Shown: piece after piece, positions 21,222 through 32,933 of the stretch
Position numbering within the stretch: position 1 is the first letter of the stretch
Layout: every line of letters begins with the position of its first letter
From: Tupaia tana
Lineage: Eukaryota > Chordata > Mammalia > Scandentia > Tupaiidae
Direction of reading: 5' to 3'
Assembly: GCA_026018925.1 (NCBI GenBank)
Contig: JAKSZU010000016.1
Location: 55,441,075 to 55,505,074, forward strand
DNA length: 64,000 nt
Notes under the pieces: generated by a model
Told to the model about the DNA's origin: nothing
Database searches by the model: none
Seen by the model: the letters and a program-made list of their open reading frames with translations, nothing else
Position numbers and translations under genes: made by a program

Positions 21222-22734
21222 CCTTAGATTCATTCAGAAGAGCTGAAGCATTTATAGACATATTCACTTCCATTCAATAAAATCCATCTCTGCCTCTGGG
21301 TGCCTATGAGTCAGAGATGAATAAGACAGAGAGACCATTCCTTGGAAGTAGGAGGTAAGGGAGTAGGAAAGACAGGCCAAGAGAAAAGGCAGAAAGAAAG
21401 GGAATCTCTGTCTGGATGCCAGCAGAGCACATCGGAAACATCTGAGCTAATTTTGAATCCAGACCAACAAGGTAGCAGATAGGAAAGAGCAAGGAAGTTT
21501 GACACAGTCTATTGGAAACCTTAAAGTGTTAGCTCTGTCCAAGCATTTACTAATGTACTGTCCCTGGTTAACTCTTTAGCTTTATGAAATGCTAACTTAG
21601 AACTCCCTAATGAAACTTAAGGAGAAAAAAATCCTCATAGTGTTTACCAGCCTGGGGAGAGAGATTGGGGAAATTTTCTCATGCTAATAAAATTTCTCTT
21701 ACAGAGTATGAACTTCGAATCAAAGTCTAGGAAGATGGGTTCATTAATTTTAATGAATAGTTGGAACAGTATGAACAAGAGCCCTTGCTAATAAGACCTT
21801 GCCTACATCCTTCTGAGCAGGGGGGAAAAATCCTTGGAAAACTTAAAAAAAAAGAAAAAGTATGGCATGTTAAAGACAAACTGGAAAAAAAATCACTTTG
21901 GAATAACTGATTTTCTCAAGTCACAATTTACAATCTACATTTCAAGGTCAATTGAACCACTTGATGGCCAATTTGGGGACAAGGAAAGAGCTACATGAAG
22001 AATTATAAATGGGCACAGGGTTTCTGACACCAGCCAGACCCTCACAGTCACACTTGACTGAGCCTGTAATGATCTCAGGTCATCCCAAAAAGCTCAGGTC
22101 AAAGGGGCTCTGTGAGCACAGACTGTTGATTTAACACCAGCCTGACTACATCCATTCTTCCACTCTGTGTGCAGAATTTAAATGTGGAGATATGGCACTA
22201 ATGAACTGAGAGGGGGGAAAAAAATAGGATATAAACTGCTGACCCTTCTCTAACAGTCAGGCACTCTCTTTTCAATTCTAAAATTTCCACCTTGTATCAG
22301 AGACAACACTCTCCCGACTCAGATCATGACTAGGGGAGGCAGGTCTTCATGTGAATATGGACATTAGTGGGGAAAATGGCTTAGAAGTAACTTCATGAAA
22401 AGAGTAGTCATTCATGGCAATTTGGGAGGTCATTTTGGAGAAGAGATGAGGAGAAGGTGTATGAGGCATTTAGAAGATAGAGTTGGTCGGCATAAACATT
22501 CAAGCAAAAAATGTTCTTACAGATGATGGCAAAAGGGAAGCACACCTCTTTTGAGTGTAGAAAAGAAGTTAATTGCAAGCCTAAACACCTACATAGATAT
22601 TAAATATGAATTCATTTGGTTAAACGCAAGGGTGTGCTACATCAGAAGTCATGGAGTCTTGTTTTTACAGAACTTGTCTTATGATTATAAACTATTATGT
22701 TAACTGTTTCTGAATGTTTGAAGACTGGAAATGG
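21222..22734. other. Unique-looking sequence
   Basis: 21290-21500 has a weak antisense-L2 flavour (GATGAATAAGACAGAGAGAC) but is too diverged to call. Nothing else is recognised. Confidence 0.5.
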
Positions 22735-22860
22735 ATGTGACCATATCAGAACCACCAGGGTCATTTATCAGAAGTTCAAATCCCTATTTCCAAAGATTTG
22801 AATTTAGTGCGTCAGCAGACACGCAATCCTCTCACTGCTTAGTCTGAGAAGTTGAGTTCT
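22735..22860 (+). mobile_element. Possible MER5 (hAT-Charlie) fragment
   Basis: CCATATCAGAACCACCAGGG, TTTATCAGAAGTTCAAATCC and TGCTTAGTCTGAGAAGTTGA fit the MER5 order (CATCAGAATCACC..., TTAGAAATGCA...) weakly. Confidence 0.35.
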
Positions 22861-24654
22861 GAATATGTATTTGTATTTCCTGATGAATCTCTAACTTCTC
22901 CTTGAGAAAGATAGAAACACATGTAAAACGATGTACCTGGATTATGATAGGCATGATTGGAACTTAGATTGTCACTGCCAGTCCAATGTTTATGCCTAAG
23001 CTAATTCGCCTTTTTTTTTTTTTTTTTTTTATCCTTTGATGAATTCCCTTCCTCTTAAATCTCCTGCTTGTCTTGGTGAAATATCTAGTTACTTGAACAT
23101 CAGAGTCTGTCCCTGAATCCACAGCAGAACATGTGCTTTTGCATTAAACCCTACAGTTCAATCCCGCACTTCATCAAGGTGCATGCTCAGCCATGACGCT
23201 TGCACATGCCCCTAATACATCGTGACACCCCATTACTACAGTGCCTTTATGAGCTTCAAGGGAAATTACATTTTAAATTATAGCATACAAGTATAATGGA
23301 AAATCTAATTGTAGCAATGACAGTTTATTTATCAATCATTTATCATTTTGATTTATAAGGTGCCCGACTTGATTTAAAAGTAGCTAATGTTTTCAAATCT
23401 CAAAGCACCCATACAACCAAAACCACATGGAAGTCAACAAAGTGAATAACTCCTACTTTCCTGCAGTCCTTTGCTCATCTTGCCTGCACTCAAGACTGAA
23501 GCTAGAAGTACAATCAGGTCGATCCTAAAAACCTCTAAGCAGCATCTCAGAACCTCTCGATTTCAAATCTCATTTATTACAGAACTTGGCAGCTGTAAAA
23601 TGTCAATGTTAACACAGAGACCAGGGTAAGTGGCATTAATATTTTTGCATCCCAAGTTCAGAGCTTTAGAATTTAAAGCTGGAAAGAACCTCCAGAAATG
23701 ATCTGATTTCTACTCTTTCATCCCCTCCTTAGTTCTAAGGAGTGTACCTTAAAGATTCACCCAAGGAGGTCAACATATTCAGGTCACTATCCCTTCAAAT
23801 GTAACCCGTTCCATTGTGTAAATTCACTATCCAGTACACGTGTCCTTGTTCCCAAACCTTTCTTCTCTGCCAATTATTTGCAGACTATGCGTTAGAATCT
23901 CAGCACTCTATGATTCACAACTTACTCTGGTTTGGATCTGACATCTGCCAAGCCTGGCCCTGGCCCACCTCTAACTGAGCTTAGCTTTCACATTCCAACA
24001 ACAGTCTACACAACACCTGACTTCAGCTTGCCCTGATTTCTGTTATTCTGGCTCTGGCAGCTCTGAAGGACCACTATGGACCTAGTTAAGATAATACAAG
24101 TCTCAAGAGGTATAAAGTTCCAGGCTTGCTCCAGCAACTAAATTGAAAGCACAACCTTTAAGATGATGCGTGCCATGTCTATAGGTGAACTCAGTGGCCA
24201 TATAGGCTTTTCCATAACAGGTTCCTCATTCAGCTCTGCACATCTCTGACATTTGTGGGCATCCCTCATGTGCCAGGCACCAAGCTTCTGAGGGCCCTTC
24301 TACAAAGGCATTTTTCCAGCCCCTAGGGTGTTTGAATTCTTGCCTTTTTACCTCAAAAGGTGGCATTCCTTCCACTATTCTTCCACTCAGCACATCCCAC
24401 TTTATTTACCATGCTTACCTTGTTTGTAAAAGATCTTAGGTCTACTAAGCTGCCACTGAGAGAGAGGAATAGAAGTCCCATTTCATTCTTCAGGCTCTGA
24501 TAATTGTCTACTAAAAAGAAATGTGATCTTCTTCCAAATATTAGAACACTTGGTTGTCAATAGAAAGTCTAGTTTCCAGATGCTTTGATAACTTAATAAT
24601 CAACACCTCTTGGATTATGCTAAAATGGTCTGTAAGGACTTCATCATTTTCCCC
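22861..24654. other. Unique-looking sequence with T22 run
   Basis: A run of about 22 T occupies 23010-23031. 23128-23260 looks faintly like a degraded tRNA-type SINE (AGTTCAATCCCGCACTTC) but lacks a tail. Nothing else is recognised. Confidence 0.5.
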
Positions 24655-24790
24655 CAGTGAGAAAGATGTTCTTTACATCTAATAAGCAAGGCCTCCCTGA
24701 GAAGGTGATATTTGGGCTAAGACCCCACTATTGGGACAGAATTCCAGGTTATGGGACAGAAAATGCAGAGCCTTGATGCAAGAGTCCATT
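24655..24790 (-). mobile_element. L2 LINE fragment, reverse
   Basis: CAAGGCCTCCCTGAGAAGGT, GATATTTGGGCTAAGACC and CAGAATTCCAGGTTATGGG follow the antisense L2 order (GGCCTC..GAGAAGGTGACATTTGAG...ATTCCAGGCA). Confidence 0.6.
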
Positions 24791-25882
24791 GGACACAGGT
24801 TGCTACTCTCTCTTGGCTTCCCACTGCCATGGCTGGGCTAATTGCATCTCCCTGCACTTCTCTACCATGCTGTGTTCTGTGGGCTGCATCAACACAGACA
24901 TGGGGCCAAGCCATGGTCTTGGGTACAATTCTTACTCATCCCACATCCCACATATGACAAAATGTAATTCACAGAGCCTCTTCTTCCGATTATCCAAGCC
25001 AGCATAATATACTTTCATGGCAGCAGAGCATCTTGGAAAATGAGGCGTGAAGAGTATATATAGCAGCCACTCTGTCAGGCCTGAGATGAAAGTACATCCT
25101 CTAAATGTACAATTAAACCAAACCCAATCCAGGGAGTCTGTGCCTTTACAGCAGTTACAGAGCCAGTCAGAGAGCCAGATGGGCTCCCCATATGCGGGAA
25201 CCGCAATGATGCGGAAACAGAGTGGTCGAGTTCATGGGGGTATGAGTAAAGCCAGAAGGGGGATACGAGCATCCTTGGCAAGGCAAGTCTAGTGATCTGA
25301 ACTGGAATATTCTACCCGTGCAGTCTACAGTTAGCCTGTACCAGACTCTAGTTAAAGAAAGGGACTAAGTGATTAGGGAAACATCTCTAAATACTCCTCT
25401 CTCTTCCATGTTCTTGGTTTTCCTCTTCATAATAGCAGTCAAATAAAATCCAAAGCCATGCAGCAGCCTCAATTCCCATGTTGTCAAATTTCTATACCAT
25501 ATTCTTATTTTAACTAAATCAGGCCATCTACTTAGAAATAGGCTCAATCTAATACCTGATTCCTGCTGGAATATTTCCACTGTGAGTGGGAGGGAGAGGA
25601 GACATCTCCTTGACCGGTGATGAGCAGTGAGGAGGGCAGGAAGGAGTAGGGCCTGGTATTTTTGAACCAGCCCTGGGCTGCCTATGTAGACTTGCACTCG
25701 CCATCCTTGGTACCAACCCAGGCACATAAAGGCCCCTATGGGGCTGACGCCACTGTCTTTAGGCACAACTTCTTGACTGGAACATACAGGGGAATTTAGT
25801 CCTCAAAATGCCTTCCCAGGAACCCCAACCTCTTCACCATCCATGATTCTATCCATTTTTGGAGCACATCTATTGCAGGAAT
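24791..25882. other. Unique-looking sequence with a CpG-bearing stretch
   Basis: A TATATATA-type motif lies at about 25055-25062, and CpG-containing sequence with an 81-codon frame spans 25047-25292. No domain is visible in that frame or in the 133-codon minus frame at 25365-25766, and neither is called. Confidence 0.4.
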
Positions 25883-26142
25883 ATTTTTTTTTTTAGAGGT
25901 TTTTGCTATAGGTCGCGTGCGCTCGCCAGACAGACAGAAACAGAGAGACAGAAAGTGAGAAGTCAACCCCCAGGGGCGATGGCCATGCCACAATTCCTTC
26001 TCCTCCATTCTCCTCTCCAGATCTTGGGCATGCATGCACATGCACCCAGCATGAGTTTAAGCCACCGGGTCCGGGACTTGAACTGCAGTCGACTACATGA
26101 GAGTCCAGTGACATAACCATTACGCTAACTGCTGGTCCCAAC
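25883..26142 (-). mobile_element. SINE-A2, full length
   Basis: Reverse copy with T-rich tail, AGAGGTTTTTGCTATAGGTC, CGCTCGCCAGACAGACAG and head TTACGCTAACTGCTGGTCCC. The TSD CTATTGCAGGAAT is at 25870-25882 and 26143-26155. Confidence 0.95.
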
Positions 26143-26308
26143 CTATTGCAGGAATTATACCCAAAACACCCTCCCCAAGCTATCCATTCTATTTACCAGC
26201 TTCCTCAAATTCAACATCATTTGAACTGATGTGTGACCTCTTCTTTCATTAAGCCATTTTAATACATGTGTAGTAGTTCTTTATTATATTATTTTTCAAA
26301 ATTAGAAA

Positions 26309-26510
26309 TTGAGGCCAGTCATGTAGCACAGCAGTCAGACACTACACAAAAAAAGCTGTATTCCACATGACTAATCAGGGTTTGATTTCTGGCTTTGGTG
26401 GCTTGAAAAACACTAGGAATGTGCATTCATGCCCAAGATTCTAACATGGTGGATAATTTGAGGGAGAAGAATTGCAGCATGACCAGGCCTCAGTGAGGGA
26501 TGCTTTCTCT

Positions 26511-26551
<41 letters not shown>

Positions 26552-26600
26552 TTCCTCTCTTACATGTGACCACTGTTTTTTTTTTTAAAAAAAGAGAGAG
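26309..26600 (+). mobile_element. SINE-B with (TC)n expansion
   Basis: Head GGCCAGTCATGTAGCACAGC, B-box-like GGTTTGATTTC, body ATTGCAGCATGACCAGGCCT, (TC)n at 26519-26547 and a T/A-rich end. The TSD AAATTAGAAAT is at 26298-26308 and 26601-26611. Confidence 0.85.
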
Positions 26601-26639
26601 AAATTAGAAATAGGAAATTTCTCAAAAGTAAGGAACTTA

Positions 26640-26835
26640 TTTAACTAGTATTTATTGAGCCTTTATTTAATAATAGGTATATTCATTTTAATTGCCTTAT
26701 TTAATCTCTATAACAAGCCTGTGAAACAAATGTTTTCACTGATTTAAGATAAAGTAACTTGCTCAAGTTCTATAGCCAGAAGATAAACACCCTGGAGTTT
26801 GATGCTCATCCCAGCACGGTGTCTGTAGAACCATA
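26640..26835 (-). mobile_element. MIR SINE, reverse
   Basis: TTTAATCTCTATAACAAGCC, AAGATAAAGTAACTTGCTCA and ATAGCCAGAAGATAAACACC follow reverse MIR. 26836-27874 shows nothing else recognised apart from a C run at 27280. Confidence 0.6.
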
Positions 26836-27874
26836 ATGTCTGGTCCATTCTTTGCTGGTGTTTCCCCAAACCCTGCTCATGCAGGTGCTAAGTAAACATT
26901 GATTAACTGATTGAAAAAGCTACCTAATATCCCTTGCAGAGTTAGGGAAGGAGACAATGACCATTCAATTCCGAAAAGCAATTCCTCTATCAACCCATCT
27001 CATCCCCAAGGTTAGGGGGAATCTCCACCATCAGAATTTTCACTCAGTTGACCCTAGAATATATAAATTGGTAAAAATAACTCTTCTCCCTTTTGATGAC
27101 CTGGAACAGGTGATTTCAGCTTTCTGCTAAGTCCAGGAATGAGGAATGAGCGTCACCACTGGGTCCCTATAATCCCAACCAGGCATATCCAATACATTCC
27201 CCATAAACATGGGACACGCAGGCCTTGAAGCCCTGAGACACTTTCAGGAGGCCTCATTCATTAGGCCAAGATCCCCTCCCCCCCCATGAGGATTTCAGAC
27301 AGAACTCAGATTAGCAACCCATTCATAAGGATTGGATTATTGATAACTGAGGTCTAGAAGTTCTTGGAGGCAGATTACCATAGTGAGGGCAGTCAGAAAG
27401 TACTCGAGTGGGCACCAGTGGTAATTTTCCCTAAGTGTCATCACTTAGTATTTCATCATGGTTTATACAGGGTTGACTCTAATCGTACCACACCAGGTAC
27501 TCAGGGCCCATTAAGCTGTCAGCACTAGTGTTCAAAAGAAGATAATATTCGGGCCAGAAGAAAGTAGCACAAAGTCAGGGCTGATGTTATCATTCCAGTG
27601 AATTTTGTAGACAAGGTTCAATTTCAAAAGGACTCCTCTTGTGAGCCAGCATCCCAGAATATCAGCATCTATCCCTACTGACCTTGAAGATGCAACACTC
27701 TGACCACAGTATCAAATGGTAACAAGTGCAAAACCAAGAGGCAACTTTGCCTCCCCCTCCATGCCCCTGTGTTTTGCTGAGGCACTAACATACACTCCTA
27801 GAGGGTCAGCTGCCCCTACAGGGACTGAATAATGGGAGAAACCAATGAGCAGCAATTGCACTTTCAACTGTGAC

Positions 27875-28025
27875 CAAGAAGCATGTCACTTCTCAAAGCC
27901 TCATTTCACCATCTATAAAATGGGATGAGGCAAGCCTGCTTCATAAGTTAGTTGTGAGGTTTAATGAGATTTAAGCGTATCAAAGAACCAGCCTAAAGCC
28001 CTGCAAATGGGACACACTTGATAAA
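27875..28025 (+). mobile_element. MIR SINE
   Basis: CTCAAAGCCTCATTTCACCA, CTATAAAATGGGATGAGGCA, TTGTGAGGTTTAATGAGAT and GACACACTTGATAAATGTCA are the 3' half of MIR. 28026-29594 holds no recognised repeat or gene. Confidence 0.75.
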
Positions 28026-29594
28026 TGTCAGATTTTCTTCCACTTTCTACCATCCTGATATGAGAAGTCAGAGAACCAGCTAGAGCCTGCTAGAATTCCA
28101 AGAGGGCTCCTCTGCAGAGGAGGCAGAGGGACACAGATGTAGGCATCACTAGAAGATAATTGACTGGGGAGAAGGTGGCATACCCCAAGGTGAAGCACAG
28201 GGCACGCTACATATCAATAAGGTCAATTTTCAGAGGCTGTCAGGTTCCTTGGTGTTGTTATTAACCTATATTGCTCTTATTAACCTTTCTGATAAAGAAT
28301 CTTTCAAAAATAATTACATTAAAGTACAATTCTCTACCAGTTTAAAATACGTGAATGTTCCATTTCAGTACTCCTGTGTCATAAGATAATGAACACCAGA
28401 TTGCTGGCTCCAATGAGGTTTTTAATCACACTCCTTTTTCTTGCACTTTTGCCAGTCCAGAGCTAGGCCTACGAGTGTCAGGACGTTCAAGGAAAGCCAT
28501 TTGGCAAGGATTAAGGGCAGAACTGGAAAGGGGGCAACAGGCTTGATGAGACAGGGTCAGTCTTCTTTGGAGGATACAAATAGTCACCTACTTGGTGGCA
28601 TCCTGGGAGAGGCCCTTGCCCAGTGATTGTATCCACATGCCATCCAAGGGCCTGGAAGTCTTTTATAGAGGATACACTTTGATCCTCCAATTAGACATCA
28701 AGAGCAAGTCCTGAAAGAGAGGATAAGCTGGATACTCACACGTATTATTTCAGAGAGCCCTGTGGTAAAGATCTAATCCTTCACTGAGCATAGTTGAATG
28801 TGGGTCAGATATTACCAAGGTTCCAGGAAGCTGAAAGGAAAATGGGGAAGGGCCATAAAAGAGTTGAGACAGGCCCAGAAAGGCAAGGGTGGCGGGGGCA
28901 TAGTTGGCTAACCTCACCTATTCCCTAATGGCTTAAGTTCCAAAATGGGCACAGAAAGACACACCAGGGAATAAAGCAACCTTGGAGCTGTGGCCAAGTT
29001 GCACTTCCACACACGTGGCCTCTACTTGGCTTTATGCTCAGCCAAAGTCACAGCTGCAGTGGCAGTAGCCTCCACAGTCTGAGAAGCACAATTTCAGGAG
29101 TCATTTCATTTTTGAGAGATGAGATGCTAGCTTTTCTCCTCCACCACAATGCTCATTTGAAGCAGGAGATTTACTTGTGCTCCTGAGACTACAGAGCTTT
29201 TAAAACAATGACTAATACTCAGCAAGCCTTCAATTTGACCTTGTTAGTAGGGGATAGTGGGGATGAAATTGTGTGAGGCAGACACAGGAAGCAGCTGAGA
29301 GTCCAGCGTTTAAACATAAGCTTGAAGTAGGTGCTGGCCACTTTCAATTATAAGTCTGCTGCCAACATCAAATTTACTCTTTAGTCTCTCAGTGTTTTCC
29401 TTCCACAAAGAAGTTCCTTTCCAACTTTATTACAATAAGTCAATGGGAAATGGGATTTCCATTACATTCCATGCATTCCATGCATATCCACTTGAGTCAC
29501 AACCTTAGTGGAGAGAAAATACTGCCCCTAAACATAGACCAGAGAGGTGGCATGGGGCCGGCAAAACTACAGGCACTGCTAGACCTAGGTGGTA
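28026..29594. other. Unique-looking sequence
   Basis: No repeat family is evident over about 1.5 kb. Frames are short (61 codons at 28441-28626) with no domain. Homology to other mammals would decide whether any part is conserved. Confidence 0.5.
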
Positions 29595-29750
29595 ACAACA
29601 CGCGAGACAGCTACTAATATCAACCCATTTTACAGAGGAGGAAACCAACTCAGAGAGAGGTTAAAGAACTTTCGCAAGGTCACAGCTAGAAGTGGCAAAA
29701 CCCAAATTTGCACCCAAGCAGTTGGCTCTCAGAGTCTATTTTCTTTAGCC
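29595..29750 (-). mobile_element. MIR SINE, reverse
   Basis: CCATTTTACAGAGGAGGAAA, CTCAGAGAGAGGTTAAAGAA, GCAAGGTCACAGCTAGAAGT and GTTGGCTCTCAGAGTC give a clear antisense MIR. Confidence 0.9.
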
Positions 29751-30207
29751 AGGATTCTCTAAGGCATTGAGGTGAGAATTGAGTCTATGAGTATGGGCTA
29801 GAGAGAAGTAAATCCAAAAGGAAGTTCATAAGGTAACCGGCTATGGCCTCAGTCAAGCCACGTGGTCACAGGAGGTCAGGCAATTGGGACATACTGCCAC
29901 CCAGGAGCCAAAGAACAGTGGTCAGGAAAGGACTCAGGTCTTAGCACACAGAGTTCTCAACCCAGGCAGTACAAAGTTGGCCTTTATCTGAAAGTAGATG
30001 TTCAGAGAATGAACATCAATTCTCCCTCATGAACCATGTTTAGATAAAAATGGTGGCAGGATACCTGGAGTATCTTAGAGGTACAAGATCCACAAGATGA
30101 ACAGAAGTCAAAAATCAGGGGCATCAAGAACAAACCAAGTAAGGATAAATGTCACCCTCACCTTTACAAGGCAAACACCAGCCCTAACAAACAATCTGCC
30201 CATCAGA

Positions 30208-30410
30208 GAGACAGTCTAGTGCAGTGGTTAGGAACATGGGCTCTATTGCTGGACTGATTGAGCTAGATTTTCAGCTCCACTGCGGACTAGTTACAGAGCC
30301 CCAGGAAAATTGCAGCACCTTTCTGCCCTCAGTTTTCACATTGCTAAAGTAGGATTGTTAAGATGATTTGATGAGGTAACACACGTGAGGTTTAATTAGC
30401 TTCATGCCCC
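30208..30410 (+). mobile_element. MIR SINE
   Basis: GTCTAGTGCAGTGGTTAGGA, ACATGGGCTCTATTGCTGGA, CTCCACTGCGGACTAGTTAC and GATGAGGTAACACACGTGAG follow MIR from its tRNA-like head. 29751-30207 shows nothing else recognised. Confidence 0.85.
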
Positions 30411-30474
30411 ATAGAGAGGTAGCATAATCATCCTGGGAAGAACACATACACACACACAAAGATACAGATCCATC

Positions 30475-30745
30475 TGCGATAGTGCACTTGGCAGGCTGAG
30501 GCCACATGGGAGGCCCAGGTTCAATTCCCATCCCACCCTAAAAAGCCAGGAGTGGTGGAGTGTGCCTATAGCCCCTCTACTCAAGAGGCTGAGGCAGGAG
30601 GATCATGAGCTCATGACTAGCACAGACAATTCAGTGAGACCCAGCCCAAAAAACTGGGTATACATGGCCAGTGCCTGTGGTCCTAACTATTTGCAAGCAA
30701 GCCTGAACTGAGGAAGGAGCAACAACTTAGCAAAATCCTAAAATA
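30475..30745 (+). mobile_element. tRNA-like plus 7SL-like composite SINE, diverged
   Basis: 30475-30540 looks tRNA-derived with a B-box-like GGTTCAATTCC. 30544-30655 reads GCCAGGAGTGGTGGAGTGTG, CTCAAGAGGCTGAGGCAGGA, CAGTGAGACCCAGCC, as in 7SL-derived Alu/B1/Tu-type SINEs. 30660-30740 has a second weaker unit (AGTGCCTGTGGTCCTAACTA). 7SL-derived SINEs are known only from Euarchontoglires, so this is the best taxonomic hint in the window. It is a lone old copy. Confidence 0.65.
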
Positions 30746-30749
30746 ACAT

Positions 30750-30985
30750 TTAAAAAAATCCAGACAGTGGCACAGCAGTAAAATGTGACACTTTGCAAGA
30801 CAATCTCATGTGGGAAGATTTCCAGTTCATGTCCAGAAATCTCTCTGAGTATGCTGGGCACACTCATGTCCATAATCCAGGGCCAACTGAAGCCTGGGAG
30901 TGGACAGTAGCATCAAAACTCTATTGGGGTGCACATACTCTTTCATCTCATATGGAAAAAAATCATAAATAAACTTTAAAAAGAA
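30750..30985 (+). mobile_element. SINE-B, full length
   Basis: Head TCCAGACAGTGGCACAGCAG, body CAATCTCATGTGGGAAGATT and AATCCAGGGCCAACTGAAGC, end ATAAATAAACTTTAAAAAG. It abuts the 7SL-like element. Confidence 0.8.
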
Positions 30986-31224
30986 AAGAAACAGATACAT
31001 GGAATAGAGAAAAGAATAAACCCACCACCACTCATGCTGTCTCAAATACCTAAGAACAAAGCACGTGGCTTCAAACACTTCTCACTTGTATACATTAAAG
31101 CGCTCAACATGGTAGGACAAAGTGACCAAATTAGAAAAGAACACCTGGCCTGGAGAGCTTTAAAGATTAGATGTAGCCTGGGTGGTGAACACAGATGCCG
31201 TCAGGAGTCCAGACAAGCAATAGT

Positions 31225-31420
31225 CTAAGAGAGCTATTCTCAAATTTGGACCTGCAGCAGCATCCTTGGAGAGCTTATTAAAACACAGTTTGCTGGACCT
31301 CACACCTAGAGTGTTTGATTCTATAGGTCTGGGGTGGGGCCCTGCAGTTAACCTAACAGTTCTCCAAGTGATTTCCAAAGATTGGGGCCTATGGACCCAC
31401 TTTGAAAGTCACTGACCTAG
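31225..31420 (+). mobile_element. MER5A (hAT-Charlie MITE)
   Basis: CTATTCTCAAATTTGGACCT, CTTGGAGAGCTTATTAAAAC, ACAGTTTGCTGGACCTCACA, ATAGGTCTGGGGTGGGGCCC and CACTTTGAAAGTCACTGACC reproduce the MER5A consensus over nearly its full length. Confidence 0.9.
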
Positions 31421-31937
31421 AACATTAGGGAAATTTGGCAAATTGGATGTTATCTTGCAGGTGTGTGGCTTCTGAGTTACGAAATCTTCAGGTATTTGAA
31501 ATCATTCTTAAATTTAGAATCCTACGTGAAATATCTTGATGTCTGAAATACTATGCAGCCTGAAGTGAACAGGCTGTCCCAAGCCTCCTGTAAAGCTGCA
31601 GGAGATAAGTGGCCAGTTAAAAGGCACTGGCAATAATGTGATTGAATGCATAAAAGAAAATGAAATAAAAAAATCATATATATATATCTCACTGGCTCAG
31701 CTGAGACAAGGACAAAGGCAAAGGCCCCAACAAGGTAGGAACAGAATGAGAACCAGCCAATCAGTAGATGAAGTGGGAGGCTGATCATTTTTTTCCCCAG
31801 GACTCATACACTCTACTGCTGTTATAATGTTAAGAAAGTTGAGCAGCTTGTGTTTTAGGCTGAATTTAGAAGCAGCTTTTCTTGAAAACAGTATGTAAAT
31901 GTTATGAGAGGAAAAAAACCTGAAACCTTTAGGTAAC
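31421..31937. other. Unique-looking sequence
   Basis: A (TA)n run at 31675-31687 is the only feature seen. Confidence 0.5.
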
Positions 31938-32222
31938 TATTTTTTTCTTTTTCTTTTTCTTTTTTTTTTTTTTGAGAGATTTTTGGTATAGGGCAGGTGT
32001 GCTTGCTGGAGAGACAGAGAGAGACATAGAGACAGAAAGTGAGAAATCACCCCCTCAGGGGGGATAGCCATGCCACAATCCCTTCTCTATTTTTCTCTTG
32101 ATATTTTAAGCACACATGCACGTGCACCTGGCATGAGTTTCAAGCTGCTGGGTCGAGGATTCGAAATACAGTTGACTATGTGGTAGTCCAGTGATGTAAT
32201 CATTATGCCATCTGCTGGTCCC
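31938..32222 (-). mobile_element. SINE-A1, full length
   Basis: T-rich tail, GAGAGATTTTTGGTATAGGG, CTCAGGGGGGATAGCCATGC, and head TTATGCCATCTGCTGGTCCC. The TSD TAGGTAAC is at 31930-31937 and 32223-32230. Confidence 0.92.
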
Positions 32223-32401
32223 TAGGTAACATCTTAATAAAAAGGAAAAGGATGGTAGTAAGGACCAAAGATCATGCCTGGAGAAGAAGAGATTGGAGGA
32301 AGAGTTGGTGTCTCTAACCAAAACACACCTGACAGGTTTAAAATGCAAAGACCTGGGGCAGACCTGGGAAAGCTCACAAGCCAAGCTTCCTTAAAAAGAA
32401 A

Positions 32402-32436
32402 ATTAATAGTAATAATAATAATAATAATAATAATTT
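32402..32436. repeat. (AAT)n microsatellite
   Basis: About eleven near-perfect AAT/ATA units, followed by a T-rich stretch. Neighbouring frames arise from it. Confidence 0.95.
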
Positions 32437-32660
32437 ATTTTTCTTTATTTTTTTTCTTTCCCAAAAAACTTTCTGAAAACGAAAAAATGTAAGAGTCTCA
32501 AACACACCCCTAGAAATCCTGACTCTTATTTCCATGAATAACATTTGTTGATGATGAAATTCTCTAATTATTTGTAATATTAATCAGATAGGAAATATAC
32601 ATTTGATTTCCACTTGAATCTTCCCATCAAGACGATATCATGAAGCTTTTTAAAATGATG

Positions 32661-32923
32661 ATCTAGGAGACAGTAGATGGTGTAATGGTTATGTCACTGG
32701 ACTCCCCGGAGTCAACCGCAGTTTGAGGATCAGATCCAGTGGCTTAAAACTCACATCCAGTGCATGTGCTTGTATGCCCAAGATGCTGAGAGGAGAATGG
32801 GGGAGAAGCGGTGTGACCATCCTCCCCAAGGGGTGATTTCTTGCTTTCTGTATCTCTGTCTCTCCAGTGAGCACTCATGCCCCATAGCAAAAATCTCTCT
32901 CTAAAAAATTAAATAAAATGATG
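32661..32923 (+). mobile_element. SINE-A1, full length
   Basis: Head GAGACAGTAGATGGTGTAAT, AAGGGGTGATTTCTTGCTTT, CTCCAGTGAGCACTCATGCC and AAAAATCTCTCTCTAAAAAA. The TSD TAAAATGATG is at 32651-32660 and 32924-32933. Confidence 0.93.
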
Positions 32924-32933
32924 CCCTAATTTC

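Noticed and set aside
20867-21280. 137-codon plus frame
   Set aside because: Overlaps a MIR3-like SINE, includes a poly-F run from a T stretch, and shows no domain.
25365-25766. 133-codon minus frame
   Set aside because: No recognisable domain or initiation context. Could be revisited with homology searches, but sequence alone gives no support.
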